Positions 43,914 to 54,533 of a stretch of DNA of 64,000 bases are shown piece after piece. The notes below the pieces were generated by a model. The model was not told the origin of the DNA. It did no database searches and saw only the letters and a program-made list of their open reading frames with translations. Both the position numbers and the translations under genes were made by a program. The DNA is from CAIWHR01 sp963846855 (lineage in GTDB: Bacteria; Pseudomonadota; Gammaproteobacteria; Burkholderiales; Casimicrobiaceae): the NCBI GenBank assembly GCA_963846855.1, contig CAWJXK010000008.1:744001-808000 (forward strand), written 5' to 3'. Position 1 is the first letter of the stretch; every line of letters starts with the position of its first letter.

Positions 43914-45047
43914 GTGTATGAATTTGCCGTCGTGGCCGATCATCGACAGGTCGACGTACTGCGACCCGTTGTGATTGTCCGGGGCGAATCGCACCAGGAA
44001 GCCGCCGATCTCGAGGTTCGACATCGATTCCATCGCTGCGATGAACCGTTCGCGCGTGAGGTCCTTGCCGGTGCGGCGCAAGCCTTCCACCAGCACCTTC
44101 GCCGCGATGTATCCCTCGAGGCTCGAGAAATTGATGTCGACGTTGCCGACCTTCTTGGCAAGATCGAGATATTCCTTGACGATCGGTGTCAGCGGGCTCC
44201 ACGGGAACGGCACGACCTGCGAGATCAGCACGCCGTAGCCCTCCTTGCCGAGCGCCTCGGCAAGCGCCTTGCTGCCGACGAAGGACACGTTGAAGAACTG
44301 CGAGATGCTGCCGGCCTTCTTCATCTGCTTCACGAACTCGGCACATGACGTGTACGCTGAGATCATCACGGTCGCTTCGGGCTGCGCGGCATTGATGGTC
44401 TTCACCGCGTCGGCGACCGCCGTGGTGTTGCGCTCCACCGTGCCGAGCGCGGCGATCTGCAGGTTGCGCTTGGCCATCGCGCGCTTCACGCCCTCGAGGC
44501 CGGCCTGCCCGTAGTTGTCGTTCTGATAGAACACGGCGATCTTCTTCGCACCGGTCCGGGTGAGGTGATCGATGATTCGCTCGGTCTCATCGTAGTAGCT
44601 TGCGCGGACGTTGAAGATGTAACGGTTGAACGGCGTGCGCAGCAGCTCCGCGCCCGTAAACGGCGCGACGAACGGCACGCGGGCTTGGGTGAAGATCGGC
44701 AACGCCGCCGCGCTCGTCGGCGTGCCGACGTAGGCGAAGAGCAGGAACACGCGGTCCTGCTCGATCAGCCTCTTGGTGTTGTCGGCGGCGAGCTTCGATT
44801 CGTACTGGTCGTCGAGCGACTTCATCTCGATGCGCCGGCCGTTGACGCCGCCTTGCGCATTGACGTAGTTGAGGTAGAGCTTTGCGCCATCGCGCATCTG
44901 GATGCCGAGCTGGGCGGCCGGTCCCGTGAACGCCGCCGACTGCCCGATCAGGATCGAGGTCGGCGTGACGCCGTCCTGCGCCTGCGCTCCGGCGATCGCC
45001 GCGCACGCGGCGAGTGCCGCCGCGGCGCGCATCAAAAGGTGCTTCAT
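43911..45047 (-). CDS. Branched-chain amino-acid-type ABC transporter substrate-binding protein
   Basis: 378 residues. Signal peptide (MKHLLMRAAAALAACAAIAGAQAQ) and a Peripla_BP_6/LivK-like fold: PTSILIGQSAAFTGPAAQLG, NAQGGVNGR, DNTKRLIEQD and VFYQNDNYGQAGLEGV are standard segments. Periplasmic receptor for an amino acid, amide or aromatic acid; the ligand cannot be read. No permease or ATPase genes adjoin it, so it is an orphan receptor. ATG at 45047 with GGAGGAAA upstream. The stop codon lies inside the terminal inverted repeat of the palindromic element, so the last residues may have changed on insertion. Confidence 0.9.
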   Translation of the reverse strand: MKHLLMRAAAALAACAAIAGAQAQDGVTPTSILIGQSAAFTGPAAQLGIQMRDGAKLYLNYVNAQGGVNGRRIEMKSLDDQYESKLAADNTKRLIEQDRVFLLFAYVGTPTSAAALPIFTQARVPFVAPFTGAELLRTPFNRYIFNVRASYYDETERIIDHLTRTGAKKIAVFYQNDNYGQAGLEGVKRAMAKRNLQIAALGTVERNTTAVADAVKTINAAQPEATVMISAYTSCAEFVKQMKKAGSISQFFNVSFVGSKALAEALGKEGYGVLISQVVPFPWSPLTPIVKEYLDLAKKVGNVDINFSSLEGYIAAKVLVEGLRRTGKDLTRERFIAAMESMSNLEIGGFLVRFAPDNHNGSQYVDLSMIGHDGKFIH

Positions 45048-45290
45048 CGTCGATTTCCTCCCAAGCCGGTCGCCGGCGTCGCACGCCCCGGTCTGCCGCT
45101 CCTCGTCCGGAATCGCACTTCGGCGTCGTGCGGACCCCGGCAAACGGCGGGGCCTACGCCCCCTGCGGCCGGGGTTTCCTGCGTCAACCATGCGCAGCGT
45201 ATCTCTGGAGACACAGGTAAGCAATATTCGCGCCGAGAATTCACACCGGAATTGCACTGCCTGTGGCAATTCGGTGCGATTCCCTCATCG

Positions 45291-45815
45291 TCAGCGTTCT
45301 GACGACACTGCCGCGAGCCGCGCCCGCAGGTCTGCCGGCCGCAGCGTGTCGTAGACCTCGAAGGGCTGGTGGATCCACGGATTGTCCGGGAGGTAGGCGA
45401 CGTGGAAGTCCGGCTTGAACACCGAGCATCCCTTCCACCAGACGACGGCCGTTTTCTGCTCGCGAATGTGCGGAAAGCGGAGGGGGAGCGCTTTCGCCAC
45501 CGCTTCGAGCGTGTGACCCGAGTCGACCATGTCGTCGACCAGCAGGATGCGATCGCCCAGCCCCGGCGAGCTCATCGTCATGTGCTCGGCGATGACGAGC
45601 TCGCCGCGCAGCGTGCCGCCTTCCGCGGTGTACGAGTGCGTGGACAGGATCGCCAGCGGAATCTCGTAGATGCGCGACAGCACGTCACCGACGCGCAGGC
45701 CGCCGCGCGCGATGCAGACGATCTGGTTGAACGGCCAGCCTGACTCGTGGATCGTCAGTGCGAGCCGCTCGACCAGGATGTTGTATTGCTCCCAGCTGAC
45801 GTCGAGATCCGCCAT
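45291..45815 (-). CDS. Xanthine/hypoxanthine phosphoribosyltransferase-like protein
   Basis: 174 residues, type I PRTase fold. PRPP-binding motif ILLVDDMVDSGHTL, N-terminal ARGGLRVGD, and aromatic substrate loop NPWIHQPFEVYD. It should convert a purine base plus PRPP to the nucleotide (purine salvage). It follows purA by 12 bp in the same operon, consistent with a purine role. Confidence 0.88.
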   Translation of the reverse strand: MADLDVSWEQYNILVERLALTIHESGWPFNQIVCIARGGLRVGDVLSRIYEIPLAILSTHSYTAEGGTLRGELVIAEHMTMSSPGLGDRILLVDDMVDSGHTLEAVAKALPLRFPHIREQKTAVVWWKGCSVFKPDFHVAYLPDNPWIHQPFEVYDTLRPADLRARLAAVSSER

Positions 45816-45827
45816 CGCGTCGCGTGT

Positions 45828-47120
<1,293 letters not shown>

Positions 47121-47258
47121 TGCTGCTGCCTTTCCGGATCCGTCAGCGCCGACTTGCCGCGCGGCGCCTTCGCGGGCGCCGCTTTAGGTCAGCGACGATG
47201 AACGGGAGTCGAGGTCATTTGGAAGGATGCCGGCGCGACGCGGCATCGCGGCACATGT

Positions 47259-48257
47259 TTAGGTTCGAGCGGGCCCGTTGGCGTCGGCGCGTCCTTGCAC
47301 CGCCGCGAGTTGACGAAGGTCGAGCGTGAATCCGGTGGCGGGCCGCGCGCGGCCGAAAGCCTTGCCGATGCCGTCGTAGCGCCCCCCGTTGCCGACCGCG
47401 ATGGCTTCGCCTGCGGTGAACACCGAGAAGATCGCGCCGTTCTGGTAATGATAGCCGGTGAGGTCGGCGAGATCGACGTGCAGCGCGTCGACCCGCTTTT
47501 CTGTGGATCGGACCAGTGCGTCGATCGCGTCCAGCGCATTGCCGATTGCCGGCGTGTCGGGCAGGCGGTCGCGCGCCGCGGCGACCACTTCGTCGGCGGG
47601 GCCGTAGAGCGCGGGCAGCGCGTTCAGCGCGTCGCGCCACGCCGCCGGAAACTTCGCCGTCAATTCGACCACGGCGGGAAGGTCCTTCGACCGCAACGCC
47701 TGGAACAGCGCGGTGTCCTCGCGCGTGCCGGTGATCCCGGCCCCGGCGGCGAGCGCGCGGTAGACCCCGACATGGCCGAGATCGAGGTGCAGGGCGGGCA
47801 CACCTGCCGCGGCAAGCGAGGACAGCAGCAGGCCCACGACTTCGCGGTCGCCTTCGATGCCCGGCTCGCCGAAGAGCTCGGCGCCGATCTGCAGGACTTC
47901 GCGCGTCGTCGTCCTGCCGCCCGGCATCGTGTGCAGCACGCTGCCCGAGTAGCACAGACGCGTGACGCCGGGCTCGTTCAGCAGGTGCGCGTCGATGCGC
48001 GCCACCTGCGGCGTGATGTCGGCACGCACGCCGAGCATCCGCCCGGACATCGGGTCGACCACCTTGAACGTCATCAGATCGAGGTCGCGACCGGTTCCCG
48101 TCAACAGCGATTCGAGGTGTTCGACGAGCGGCGGTTGCACGAGCCGGTAGCCGTGCCCGCGGAAATGGTCGAGCACGGCGCGGCGAAGCGCCTCCACCCG
48201 CTCGGCTTCACCGGGCAGGATGTCCTCCACGTACTCGGGAAGGATCCATTCACGCAT
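47259..48257 (-). CDS. hisZ: ATP phosphoribosyltransferase regulatory subunit HisZ, C-terminally truncated
   Basis: 332 residues versus about 380-390 in close relatives. HisZ is a catalytically inactive HisRS paralogue needed by short-form HisG in histidine synthesis. The N-terminal HisRS-like core (WILPEYVEDILPGEA, GVRADITPQVARIDA, YSGSVLHTMPGGRTTTRE, GGRYDGIGKAFGRARPATGF) is intact. The sequence stops after LDLRQLA plus a short unrelated tail, so the last 50 or so residues are gone; they cannot be found in any frame of the 138 bp before purA. The ATG overlaps the end of DUF2065 by 8 bp. Confidence 0.9.
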   Translation of the reverse strand: MREWILPEYVEDILPGEAERVEALRRAVLDHFRGHGYRLVQPPLVEHLESLLTGTGRDLDLMTFKVVDPMSGRMLGVRADITPQVARIDAHLLNEPGVTRLCYSGSVLHTMPGGRTTTREVLQIGAELFGEPGIEGDREVVGLLLSSLAAAGVPALHLDLGHVGVYRALAAGAGITGTREDTALFQALRSKDLPAVVELTAKFPAAWRDALNALPALYGPADEVVAAARDRLPDTPAIGNALDAIDALVRSTEKRVDALHVDLADLTGYHYQNGAIFSVFTAGEAIAVGNGGRYDGIGKAFGRARPATGFTLDLRQLAAVQGRADANGPART

Positions 48258-48441
48258 GACGCAGCAGGAGGTAGGCAGTGAACCCGATCAGGATGGAGGC
48301 AAGGCCGATGAAGCGCAACTGCCCGTCGGTCAACTCAGTGAGCCTGCGGAAGCCGTCGCGCCAGAGCCGCGGTGCGATGAAGGGAAGCGCGCCCTCGAGC
48401 ACCAGCAGGAGCGCGAGCGCGGCCCAAAGCGAATCCGGCAC
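48250..48441 (-). CDS. DUF2065 small membrane protein
   Basis: 63 residues with two transmembrane helices (ALALLLVLEGALPFI and FIGLASILIGFTAYLLL) linked by a polar loop RDGFRRLTELTDGQLR. This family (YjeT-like) is conserved downstream of hflC; function unknown. It overlaps the hisZ start. Confidence 0.9.
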   Translation of the reverse strand: MPDSLWAALALLLVLEGALPFIAPRLWRDGFRRLTELTDGQLRFIGLASILIGFTAYLLLRHA

Positions 48442-48466
48442 GCGAGCCGCTCCGTCGGCGCGCGCG

Positions 48467-49357
48467 CTATTTCGACGGCTTGGCGGCAGCGCCGCCCTGA
48501 CCGCGGAAGTAGCGGAAGAACTCGCCGTTCGGATCGAGCACCATCAGGTCGTTCTTGCCGCGGAACGATGCCTTGTATGCCTCGAGGCTGCGGTAGAACG
48601 CGTAGAACTCCGGATTCGAGCCGTAGGCCTGCGCGTAGATAGCCGCGGCCTTCGCGTCGCCTTCGCCCTTGAGCTTCTGCGCCTGCCGGTAGGCGTCGGC
48701 GAGGATGACCTCGCGCTGGCGGTCGGCGTCGGCACGGATTTTCTCGGAGTCGGCCTGGCCGTTCGAGCGCAGCTCGTTGGCCACCCGCCGCCGCTCGGAC
48801 TCCATTCGATCGTAGACCTTGCCGGTCACATCGGGCGGAAGCTCGACGCGGCGCAGCCTCACGTCGACGATCTCGACGCCGAACGTCTTGGCGTCGGCAT
48901 CGGCCTTCTGCCGGGTCGTCGCCATGATCTTGTCGCGCTCGGTCGAGATCACCTCGTGCACGGTGCGCTTGTTGATCTCCTCGCGCAGGTTCGAGCGGAC
49001 CGTGTTCGACAGCCGCCCGCGCGCAACGTCCTCGTCGCCCTGCTGCATGCTGCGGTAGAACTGCCCGGCGTCCGTGATGCGCCAGAGCACGAAGAAGTCG
49101 ATCAGCAGCGGCTTCTTCTCCGAGGTCGTGATTCGGTCAGGCTCCGGGTTGTCGAGCAGCAGAATGCGCTTGTCGAAGAACTTCACGTTCTGCAGCAATG
49201 GCACCTTCACGTAGAGGCCGGCGTCCGGCTGCGTCTCGACGATCTCGCCCAGCTGGAACTTGATCGCGTATTTCGTCTGGTCGACCGTGTAGAGCGACTG
49301 CGAGGCGACGAGCAGCAGCGCGACGACGAGGGCGAGGAGGGGCATCGCGAATTTCAT
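48467..49357 (-). CDS. hflC: HflC, SPFH-domain regulator of FtsH
   Basis: 296 residues. N-terminal membrane anchor followed by an SPFH/Band-7 domain (VDQTKYAIKFQLGEIV). With HflK it forms the large periplasmic cage around the FtsH protease. The start overlaps the hflK stop by 4 bp (ATGA). Full length. Confidence 0.96.
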   Translation of the reverse strand: MKFAMPLLALVVALLLVASQSLYTVDQTKYAIKFQLGEIVETQPDAGLYVKVPLLQNVKFFDKRILLLDNPEPDRITTSEKKPLLIDFFVLWRITDAGQFYRSMQQGDEDVARGRLSNTVRSNLREEINKRTVHEVISTERDKIMATTRQKADADAKTFGVEIVDVRLRRVELPPDVTGKVYDRMESERRRVANELRSNGQADSEKIRADADRQREVILADAYRQAQKLKGEGDAKAAAIYAQAYGSNPEFYAFYRSLEAYKASFRGKNDLMVLDPNGEFFRYFRGQGGAAAKPSK

Positions 49358-50562
49358 CGCGGTTCTCCCTCGCGTTCACGACTGCGCAATGCATCGCGCG
49401 ATCGGCCGGGCTCGACCGCCGCCGGCGCCTCGGCAGGAGCCGCGGTCCGCGGCGCCGCCGGGTCCGTCGTCACCGATGTCGCGGGCCCGGTCTGCTGGAT
49501 CAACTTGTCGAGTGGCAGGTACAGGAGGCTGCCGCCCGCCTTCTGGTCGACCAGCACCTTGCTCGACGCGCTGAAGATCTGTTGCATCGCGTCGAGATAG
49601 AGGCGTTCGCGGGTGACCCCTGGAGCCTTAGAGTACTCGGTAAGGATCTGGCGGAAGCGCGACGCATCGCCCTCGGCCTTCTGCACCACCGCCGCGAGGT
49701 AGCCGTTGGCCTCCTCGAGCAGGCGCGAGGCATTGCCGCGGGCGCGCGGCACGACGTCGTTGGCGTAGGACTGGCCCTCGTTGCGGAACCGGTCGCGGTC
49801 CTGTCCCGCCTTGACCGCGTCGTCGAACGCAGCCTGCACCTTGTCCGGCGGCTGCACGCTCTGCAGCGCGACCTTCTGCACGAAGATGCCCGTCTGGTAA
49901 CGGTCGAGCATCTCCTGCATGAGCTTGCGCGCCGACTCCGCGATCTGCTCGCCGCCTTCGTAGAGCGCGAAGTCCATCTTGGCCTTGCCGACGACTTCGC
50001 CCATCGCCGTCTGCGCGACGAACTGGACGATCTGGTCGGGCTTCCTCACCTGGAAGAGGTAGGCCTCGGCGCTCTTGAGGTTGTACTGGACCGCGAACTG
50101 GATCTCGATGATGTTTTCGTCATCGGTCAGCATCAGCGCTTCGTTGTCCCGCTTGTTCTTGGCGTTGCCGCGATAGCCGACCTCGACCCGGCGCGATCCC
50201 GAGAAGTCGACGACCTCGACCGCCTCGATCGGGAACGGCAGGTGCCAATGCGCGCCGGCCGGCGTCGTCTCGGTGTACTTGCCGAACCGGGTGACCACGC
50301 CGCGGCGGCCCTCGTCGACGATGTAGACGCCGCTCGCGGCCCAGACGAGGACGATCAGCGCGACGAGGATGCCGGCGCCGGACAGCGGCAGGCGAGGCGA
50401 ACCGGAGCCGGGGCCGGGACCTTCGGGAGACGGCTCACCGGGCGGGCCCCTGCGGCCGAACAACTCGGAAAGCCGGCGCGTGAAGCTCCGCCAGATCTCG
50501 TCGAGATCGGGCGGGCCGCTGTTGTTGCCGCGCTTGCCCCACTGGGGATCGTTCAGCGACAT
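49354..50562 (-). CDS. hflK: HflK, SPFH-domain regulator of FtsH
   Basis: 402 residues. A Gly/Pro-rich cytoplasmic N-terminus (1-55), one transmembrane helix (GILVALIVLVWAASGVYIV), the SPFH domain beginning DEGRRGVVTRFGKY, a coiled coil and a Pro/Ala-rich tail. Partner of HflC; complete. Confidence 0.96.
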   Translation of the reverse strand: MSLNDPQWGKRGNNSGPPDLDEIWRSFTRRLSELFGRRGPPGEPSPEGPGPGSGSPRLPLSGAGILVALIVLVWAASGVYIVDEGRRGVVTRFGKYTETTPAGAHWHLPFPIEAVEVVDFSGSRRVEVGYRGNAKNKRDNEALMLTDDENIIEIQFAVQYNLKSAEAYLFQVRKPDQIVQFVAQTAMGEVVGKAKMDFALYEGGEQIAESARKLMQEMLDRYQTGIFVQKVALQSVQPPDKVQAAFDDAVKAGQDRDRFRNEGQSYANDVVPRARGNASRLLEEANGYLAAVVQKAEGDASRFRQILTEYSKAPGVTRERLYLDAMQQIFSASSKVLVDQKAGGSLLYLPLDKLIQQTGPATSVTTDPAAPRTAAPAEAPAAVEPGRSRDALRSREREGEPR

Positions 50563-50613
50563 GTAAATTGCATGCGCAAGGTTGCCTGGGGAATCGGTCG
50601 GGCGGGTGCGCCG

Positions 50614-51747
50614 TCAGCCATCGAGGGCAGGCACCGCGCGGGCGCCGGCGTGCGCGACATCGGCCGGAAAGCGCAGCGCGAGCGCATCGCGCAAATCGGT
50701 GCAGCCCGCGCCGGTGAGCGCGCTCAATCGAACGGCGCAAATTATACCAGACTCGTCACGCGTCACGCCGGGGGTCTCGCCCCCGACGTCGATCTTGTTG
50801 AAGACGCGAATCTGCGGCACGGAGTCGGCGCCGATCTCCGAGAGCACCGCGTCGACCGCGGCGATCTGAGCTTCGCGATCGGGATGGGCGGCGTCGACGA
50901 CGTGCAGCAGCAGGTCCGCGTCGGCGGCCTCCGACAGCGTCGCGCGGAATGCCGCGATGAGGTCGTGCGGGAGATCGCGGATGAAGCCGACGGTATCCGA
51001 GAGCACGATCGGATCGGCGTGTGGCACGTAGATCTTGCGCAGCGTGGTGTCGAGCGTCGCGAACAGCTGGTTCGCCGTGAAGGTGCGGGCGCGCGTCAGA
51101 CGGTTGAACAGCGTCGACTTGCCGGCGTTCGTGTAGCCGACGAGTGCTACCGTGCGCACCGACGCGCGCCGGCGGGTGCGGCTTTGCGTGATGCGCTGCC
51201 GGGCCACGTGATCGAGCCGCTCGTTCAGGATCTTGACGCGGTTGCCGAGCAGCCGGCGGTCGGTTTCGAGCTGCTTCTCGCCCGGGCCGCGTAATCCGAT
51301 GCCGCCCTTCTGCCGCTCGAGGTGGGTCCATCCGCCGACGAGGCGCGTCAGCTGGTGCTTAACCTGGGCGAGCTCCACCTGAAGCTTGCCGTCGGCGCTG
51401 CGCGCGCGAAGCGCGAAGATGTCGAGGATGAGGCTCGTGCGGTCGATCACGCGGCATTGCAGCGCGCGCTCGAGGTTGCGCTGCTGCGCGCCGGAGAGCG
51501 CGTGGTCGATGATGACGACGTCGGCGTTTCCCTCGACGCGGCGCGCGCCGATCTCCTCGATCTTGCCCTTGCCGGCATAGGTAGCGGCATCGGGCCGCTG
51601 GCGGCGGCCGGTCACGGCGCCGATGACCGTTGCTCCTGCCGATACGGCGAGCGCGTCGAGCTCGGCCAGGCGCTCGGTCAGGTCGCCGGTGCCGAAGTCG
51701 AGCGCCACGAGGAGCGCGCGATCACCGCCGGAAGGGCGCTCGAACAT
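50614..51747 (-). CDS. hflX: GTPase HflX
   Basis: 377 residues. N-terminal HflX domain (YAGKGKIEEI, DHALSGAQQRNLE), RQKGGIGLRGPGEKQLE linker, then a G domain with G1 GYTNAGKST, G3 DTVGF and G4 NKID. Splits stalled ribosomes, notably under heat stress. Lies between hfq and hflK as in most proteobacteria. Confidence 0.96.
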   Translation of the reverse strand: MFERPSGGDRALLVALDFGTGDLTERLAELDALAVSAGATVIGAVTGRRQRPDAATYAGKGKIEEIGARRVEGNADVVIIDHALSGAQQRNLERALQCRVIDRTSLILDIFALRARSADGKLQVELAQVKHQLTRLVGGWTHLERQKGGIGLRGPGEKQLETDRRLLGNRVKILNERLDHVARQRITQSRTRRRASVRTVALVGYTNAGKSTLFNRLTRARTFTANQLFATLDTTLRKIYVPHADPIVLSDTVGFIRDLPHDLIAAFRATLSEAADADLLLHVVDAAHPDREAQIAAVDAVLSEIGADSVPQIRVFNKIDVGGETPGVTRDESGIICAVRLSALTGAGCTDLRDALALRFPADVAHAGARAVPALDG

Positions 51748-51827
51748 CTAGATGTCGAAACGTACGCGGGCCGCGGCCCCGGCCAAGTGGCCGCGTGGCG
51801 CAGCGAGCGAGCGGCGGGCGCTGACGG

Positions 51828-52076
51828 TCAACCGTCGGTTTCGCCCGGCGGCACGTGATGCGGCATGGCGACCGCGCGCGCCGGAACGACGGTCGAGATC
51901 GCGTGCTTGTACACCATCTGGGTGACGGTGTTCTTGAGCAGTACGACGTATTGATCGAACGATTCGATCTGACCCTGCAGCTTGATGCCGTTGACGAGAT
52001 AGATCGACACCTGCACGTGTTCCTTGCGCAGCGTGTTGAGGAATGGGTCTTGTAGCATTTGCCCTTTGTTGCTCAT
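51828..52076 (-). CDS. hfq: RNA chaperone Hfq
   Basis: 82 residues. Sm1 motif (NTLRKEHVQVSIYLVNGIKLQGQI in the second strand region) and Sm2 YKHAISTVVP. Short C-terminal tail as usual for betaproteobacteria. Pairs small RNAs with mRNAs. ATG at 52076 (MSNKGQMLQDPF). Confidence 0.97.
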   Translation of the reverse strand: MSNKGQMLQDPFLNTLRKEHVQVSIYLVNGIKLQGQIESFDQYVVLLKNTVTQMVYKHAISTVVPARAVAMPHHVPPGETDG

Positions 52077-52168
52077 CGTTAGCTCCGCCGTTGTTGTTGG
52101 ACGGCCGCGAGGGCCGTTCGCGCGGTCGGGCCGCGCATTGCCCCCGGATGGAGGCGGCTGCCGCAGGT

Positions 52169-53549
52169 TCAACGCCGGCGCGGGCCCGGGCGCACGTCGG
52201 CGTACGGGTTGGCGCCGGTCTTGAATTGTATCCTAAGCGGCGTTCCGCGCAGTTTGAACGCGTCGGCGAAGAAATGTTCCAGATAGCGCCGGTACGAGGC
52301 CGGAAGGCTCCCCAGCGCGCTCCCGTGCACGATGATGAGAGGGGGATTGCGGCCGCCCTGGTGCGCGTACCGGAGCTTCGGGCGGCCCATGCCGGCGCGG
52401 GGCGGCTGCTGCCGCTCGACCGCGGCCATGAGCGCCCGGGTGAGCTTGGGCGTGGGCAGCTTCGCCATCGCCGCCGCGTACGCGGCGTTGACCGATCCCA
52501 GCAGCGTCTTGATGCCTTTGCCCTCGCGCGCCGAGATGAAATGCTGGTGCGCGAACGCGAGGAAACCCAGCTTGCGGTCGATGTCGCGCTTCACGTCATC
52601 GCGCTCCGCGGTCGGGACGCGATCCCATTTGTTGATTCCGACGACCAGCGCGCGGCCCGCTTCGAGGATGAATCCGGCGAGATGCGCATCCTGCTCGGTG
52701 ATGCCGTCGGCTGCGTCGACGAGCAGCACGACGACGTTGGCGTCCTCGATCGCCTGCAGCGTCTTCACCACGGAAAATTTCTCGACGGCTTCGAGCATCT
52801 TCCCGCGGCGACGCACGCCCGCGGTGTCGATCAGCGTGTAGCGGCGCCCATCACGCTCGAAGTCGAGATAGATCGCATCGCGCGTCGTTCCCGGCTCGTC
52901 GAACGCGATGACGCGCTCCTCGCCGAGCAGCGTGTTGACGAGCGTCGACTTGCCGACGTTCGGGCGGCCGACGACGGCGACACGGACCGCGCGATTCGCG
53001 TCGTCCTCGTCGTCCTCGCCGTCCTCGCCGTCCTCCGCATTCGCGGCGGAGGCACGCGGCGGCACGTGACTGAGTGCGATCTCGACCAGCAGATCGACGT
53101 TCTCGCCATGCGCCGACGAGATCGGATAAGGCGTGCCCAACCCGAGCTCGTGGAATTCGGCGACGGCGCTCGCGGGCGGTATGCCTTCGGCCTTGTTGAC
53201 CGCGAGGACGACCGGGCGGCCGGCGCGGCGCAAGAGCTCGGCGATCTCGCGGTCCTGCGGTGCTAGCGCCCGTACGCGCGTCGACGAGAAAGACGATGAC
53301 GTCGGCCTCGGCGATCGCCGCGCGCGTCTGCTTCGCCATCTCGTGCAGGATGCCGTCCTTCGCGACCGGCTCGAAGCCGCCGGTGTCGACGACGATGAAC
53401 GAGCGCTCGCCGCGGCGGGCGAGGCCGTAGTGCCGGTCGCGGGTCAATCCCGGAAAGTCGGCGACCAGCGCTGCCCGCGTCCGGGTGAGGCGATTGAACA
53501 GCGTCGACTTGCCGACGTTCGGCCGGCCGACGATGACGAGGGTAGGCAT
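52169..53549 (-). CDS. der: GTPase Der (EngA), interrupted by a +1 frameshift
   Basis: Double-GTPase required for 50S subunit assembly. The first G domain starts MPTLVIVGRPNVGKSTLFNR at 53549 and proceeds to FLVDARTG. One extra base (about 53267) then shifts the frame; the +1 frame continues LAPQDREIAELLRRAGRP, the second G domain (VVGRPNVGKSTLVN, DTAGVRRRGK, NKWD) and the C-terminal KH-like domain to RPGPRRR. The joined protein is about 459 residues, normal length. An acidic Glu/Asp repeat (EDGEDGEDDEDD) lies between the two G domains. Since der is normally essential, either the consensus is wrong here or expression needs recoding. Confidence 0.92.
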
Positions 53550-54021
53550 ACGATGGGCCAATTGCAATCCCGCCGTGTGCTATGACGGGCGCGCGATCCT
53601 GCGGTCGATTCCACGCACCGCTCGATGGCTCGGCGGTTCGCCCCCGGCGGCGGAGGGACGAGCCGAAGTGTACGCGAGGAACCCGAAGATCGAGGTAACG
53701 GCATGCGTTCCAGTCCATGCGGCGGATACCATCGGCCGGAATCCGTGTGCGTCCGGAGGGGTCGAATTTGCCAAGGTGGTGCCCCGCGAAGCGGGCAAGA
53801 CCCAATAATCCGCCCGGCGTACCGTCGATGGGGGCCGTCCAATGATGCGGTCGGTCACCTGGAATCGGGAAGGAGGGCCGTCTCCGATCGCCCCCCGGAG
53901 CATGTGTATTGCAACCGTTGCCAAAGTCGGGTCGTCGAAAGCCGGGGTACCATCCGGTTAGCCAGCGGGGCGGGCGCGTTGAATGCGCCACACCGCCGAT
54001 CGTGCGGCGCCAGGGGAGTCG
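53550..54021. other. 472-bp divergent intergenic region between der and the glucan operon
   Basis: No recognisable coding sequence; open frames on both strands are shadows without family resemblance. It must hold the divergent promoters for der and for the glucan/trehalose operon, but no clear pair of boxes was identified. Confidence 0.4.
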
Positions 54022-54533
54022 ATGCCGAACCGGATCGAAGAATATGCGCTGATTGGCGACCGCCATACGGCCGCCTTGGTCGGGCGTGACGGTTCCATCG
54101 ATTGGCTTTGCTCGCCCCGATTCGATTCGGGTGCGTGCTTCGCTGCGTTACTGGGTTCTCCCGAGCACGGCCGTTGGCTGATCGCGCCCGTTGCGGAAGC
54201 GATGAATGTGCAGCGCAGATACCGCGACGGCACACTTGTCCTGGAAACCGAATTCGAGACCGGAGAGGGGACCGCGCGGATCATCGACTTGATGCCGCTC
54301 TCTGATGAGCGCTGCAGTGCGTATCGTCGAGGGTGTGCGCGGGCGGGTGGCGATGCGCATGGAACTCGTCATCCGCTTCGACTACGGCTCGATCGTGCCA
54401 TGGGTACGGCGAAGCGCAGGTGCATTGCTGGCGACCGCGGGTCCGGCGTGCCGCGTGCCTGCTCCGGTGGCATTTGTGAGCCGCTCAACGCGAAAATTCG
54501 CTCCGTCCGAGGTACTGCGCTAACCTTCGGCCC
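54022..54533 (+). pseudogene. Remnant of a GH15 glucoamylase/trehalase-type N-terminal domain
   Basis: Starts MPNRIEEYALIGDRHTAALV with AGGGGAG ribosome-binding site and continues with GRDGSIDWLCSPRFDSGACFAALL and ETEFETGEGTARIIDLMPLSD, the canonical start of bacterial GH15 glycosidases. One extra base at about 54307 moves the rest (SAAVRIVEGVRGRVAMRMELV, FDYGSIVPWVRR) to the +1 frame. The original frame is regained further on (ending GTALTFGP), where a stop overlaps the next gene. The (alpha/alpha)6 catalytic domain of GH15 (about 400 residues) is absent, so this is a decayed fragment. Confidence 0.75.

Noticed and set aside
45125..45180. GC-rich nested inverted repeat between the binding-protein gene and the phosphoribosyltransferase gene
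   Set aside because: Stems can be drawn, but no T-run follows on either strand and the pairing is imperfect, so it is not called a terminator.
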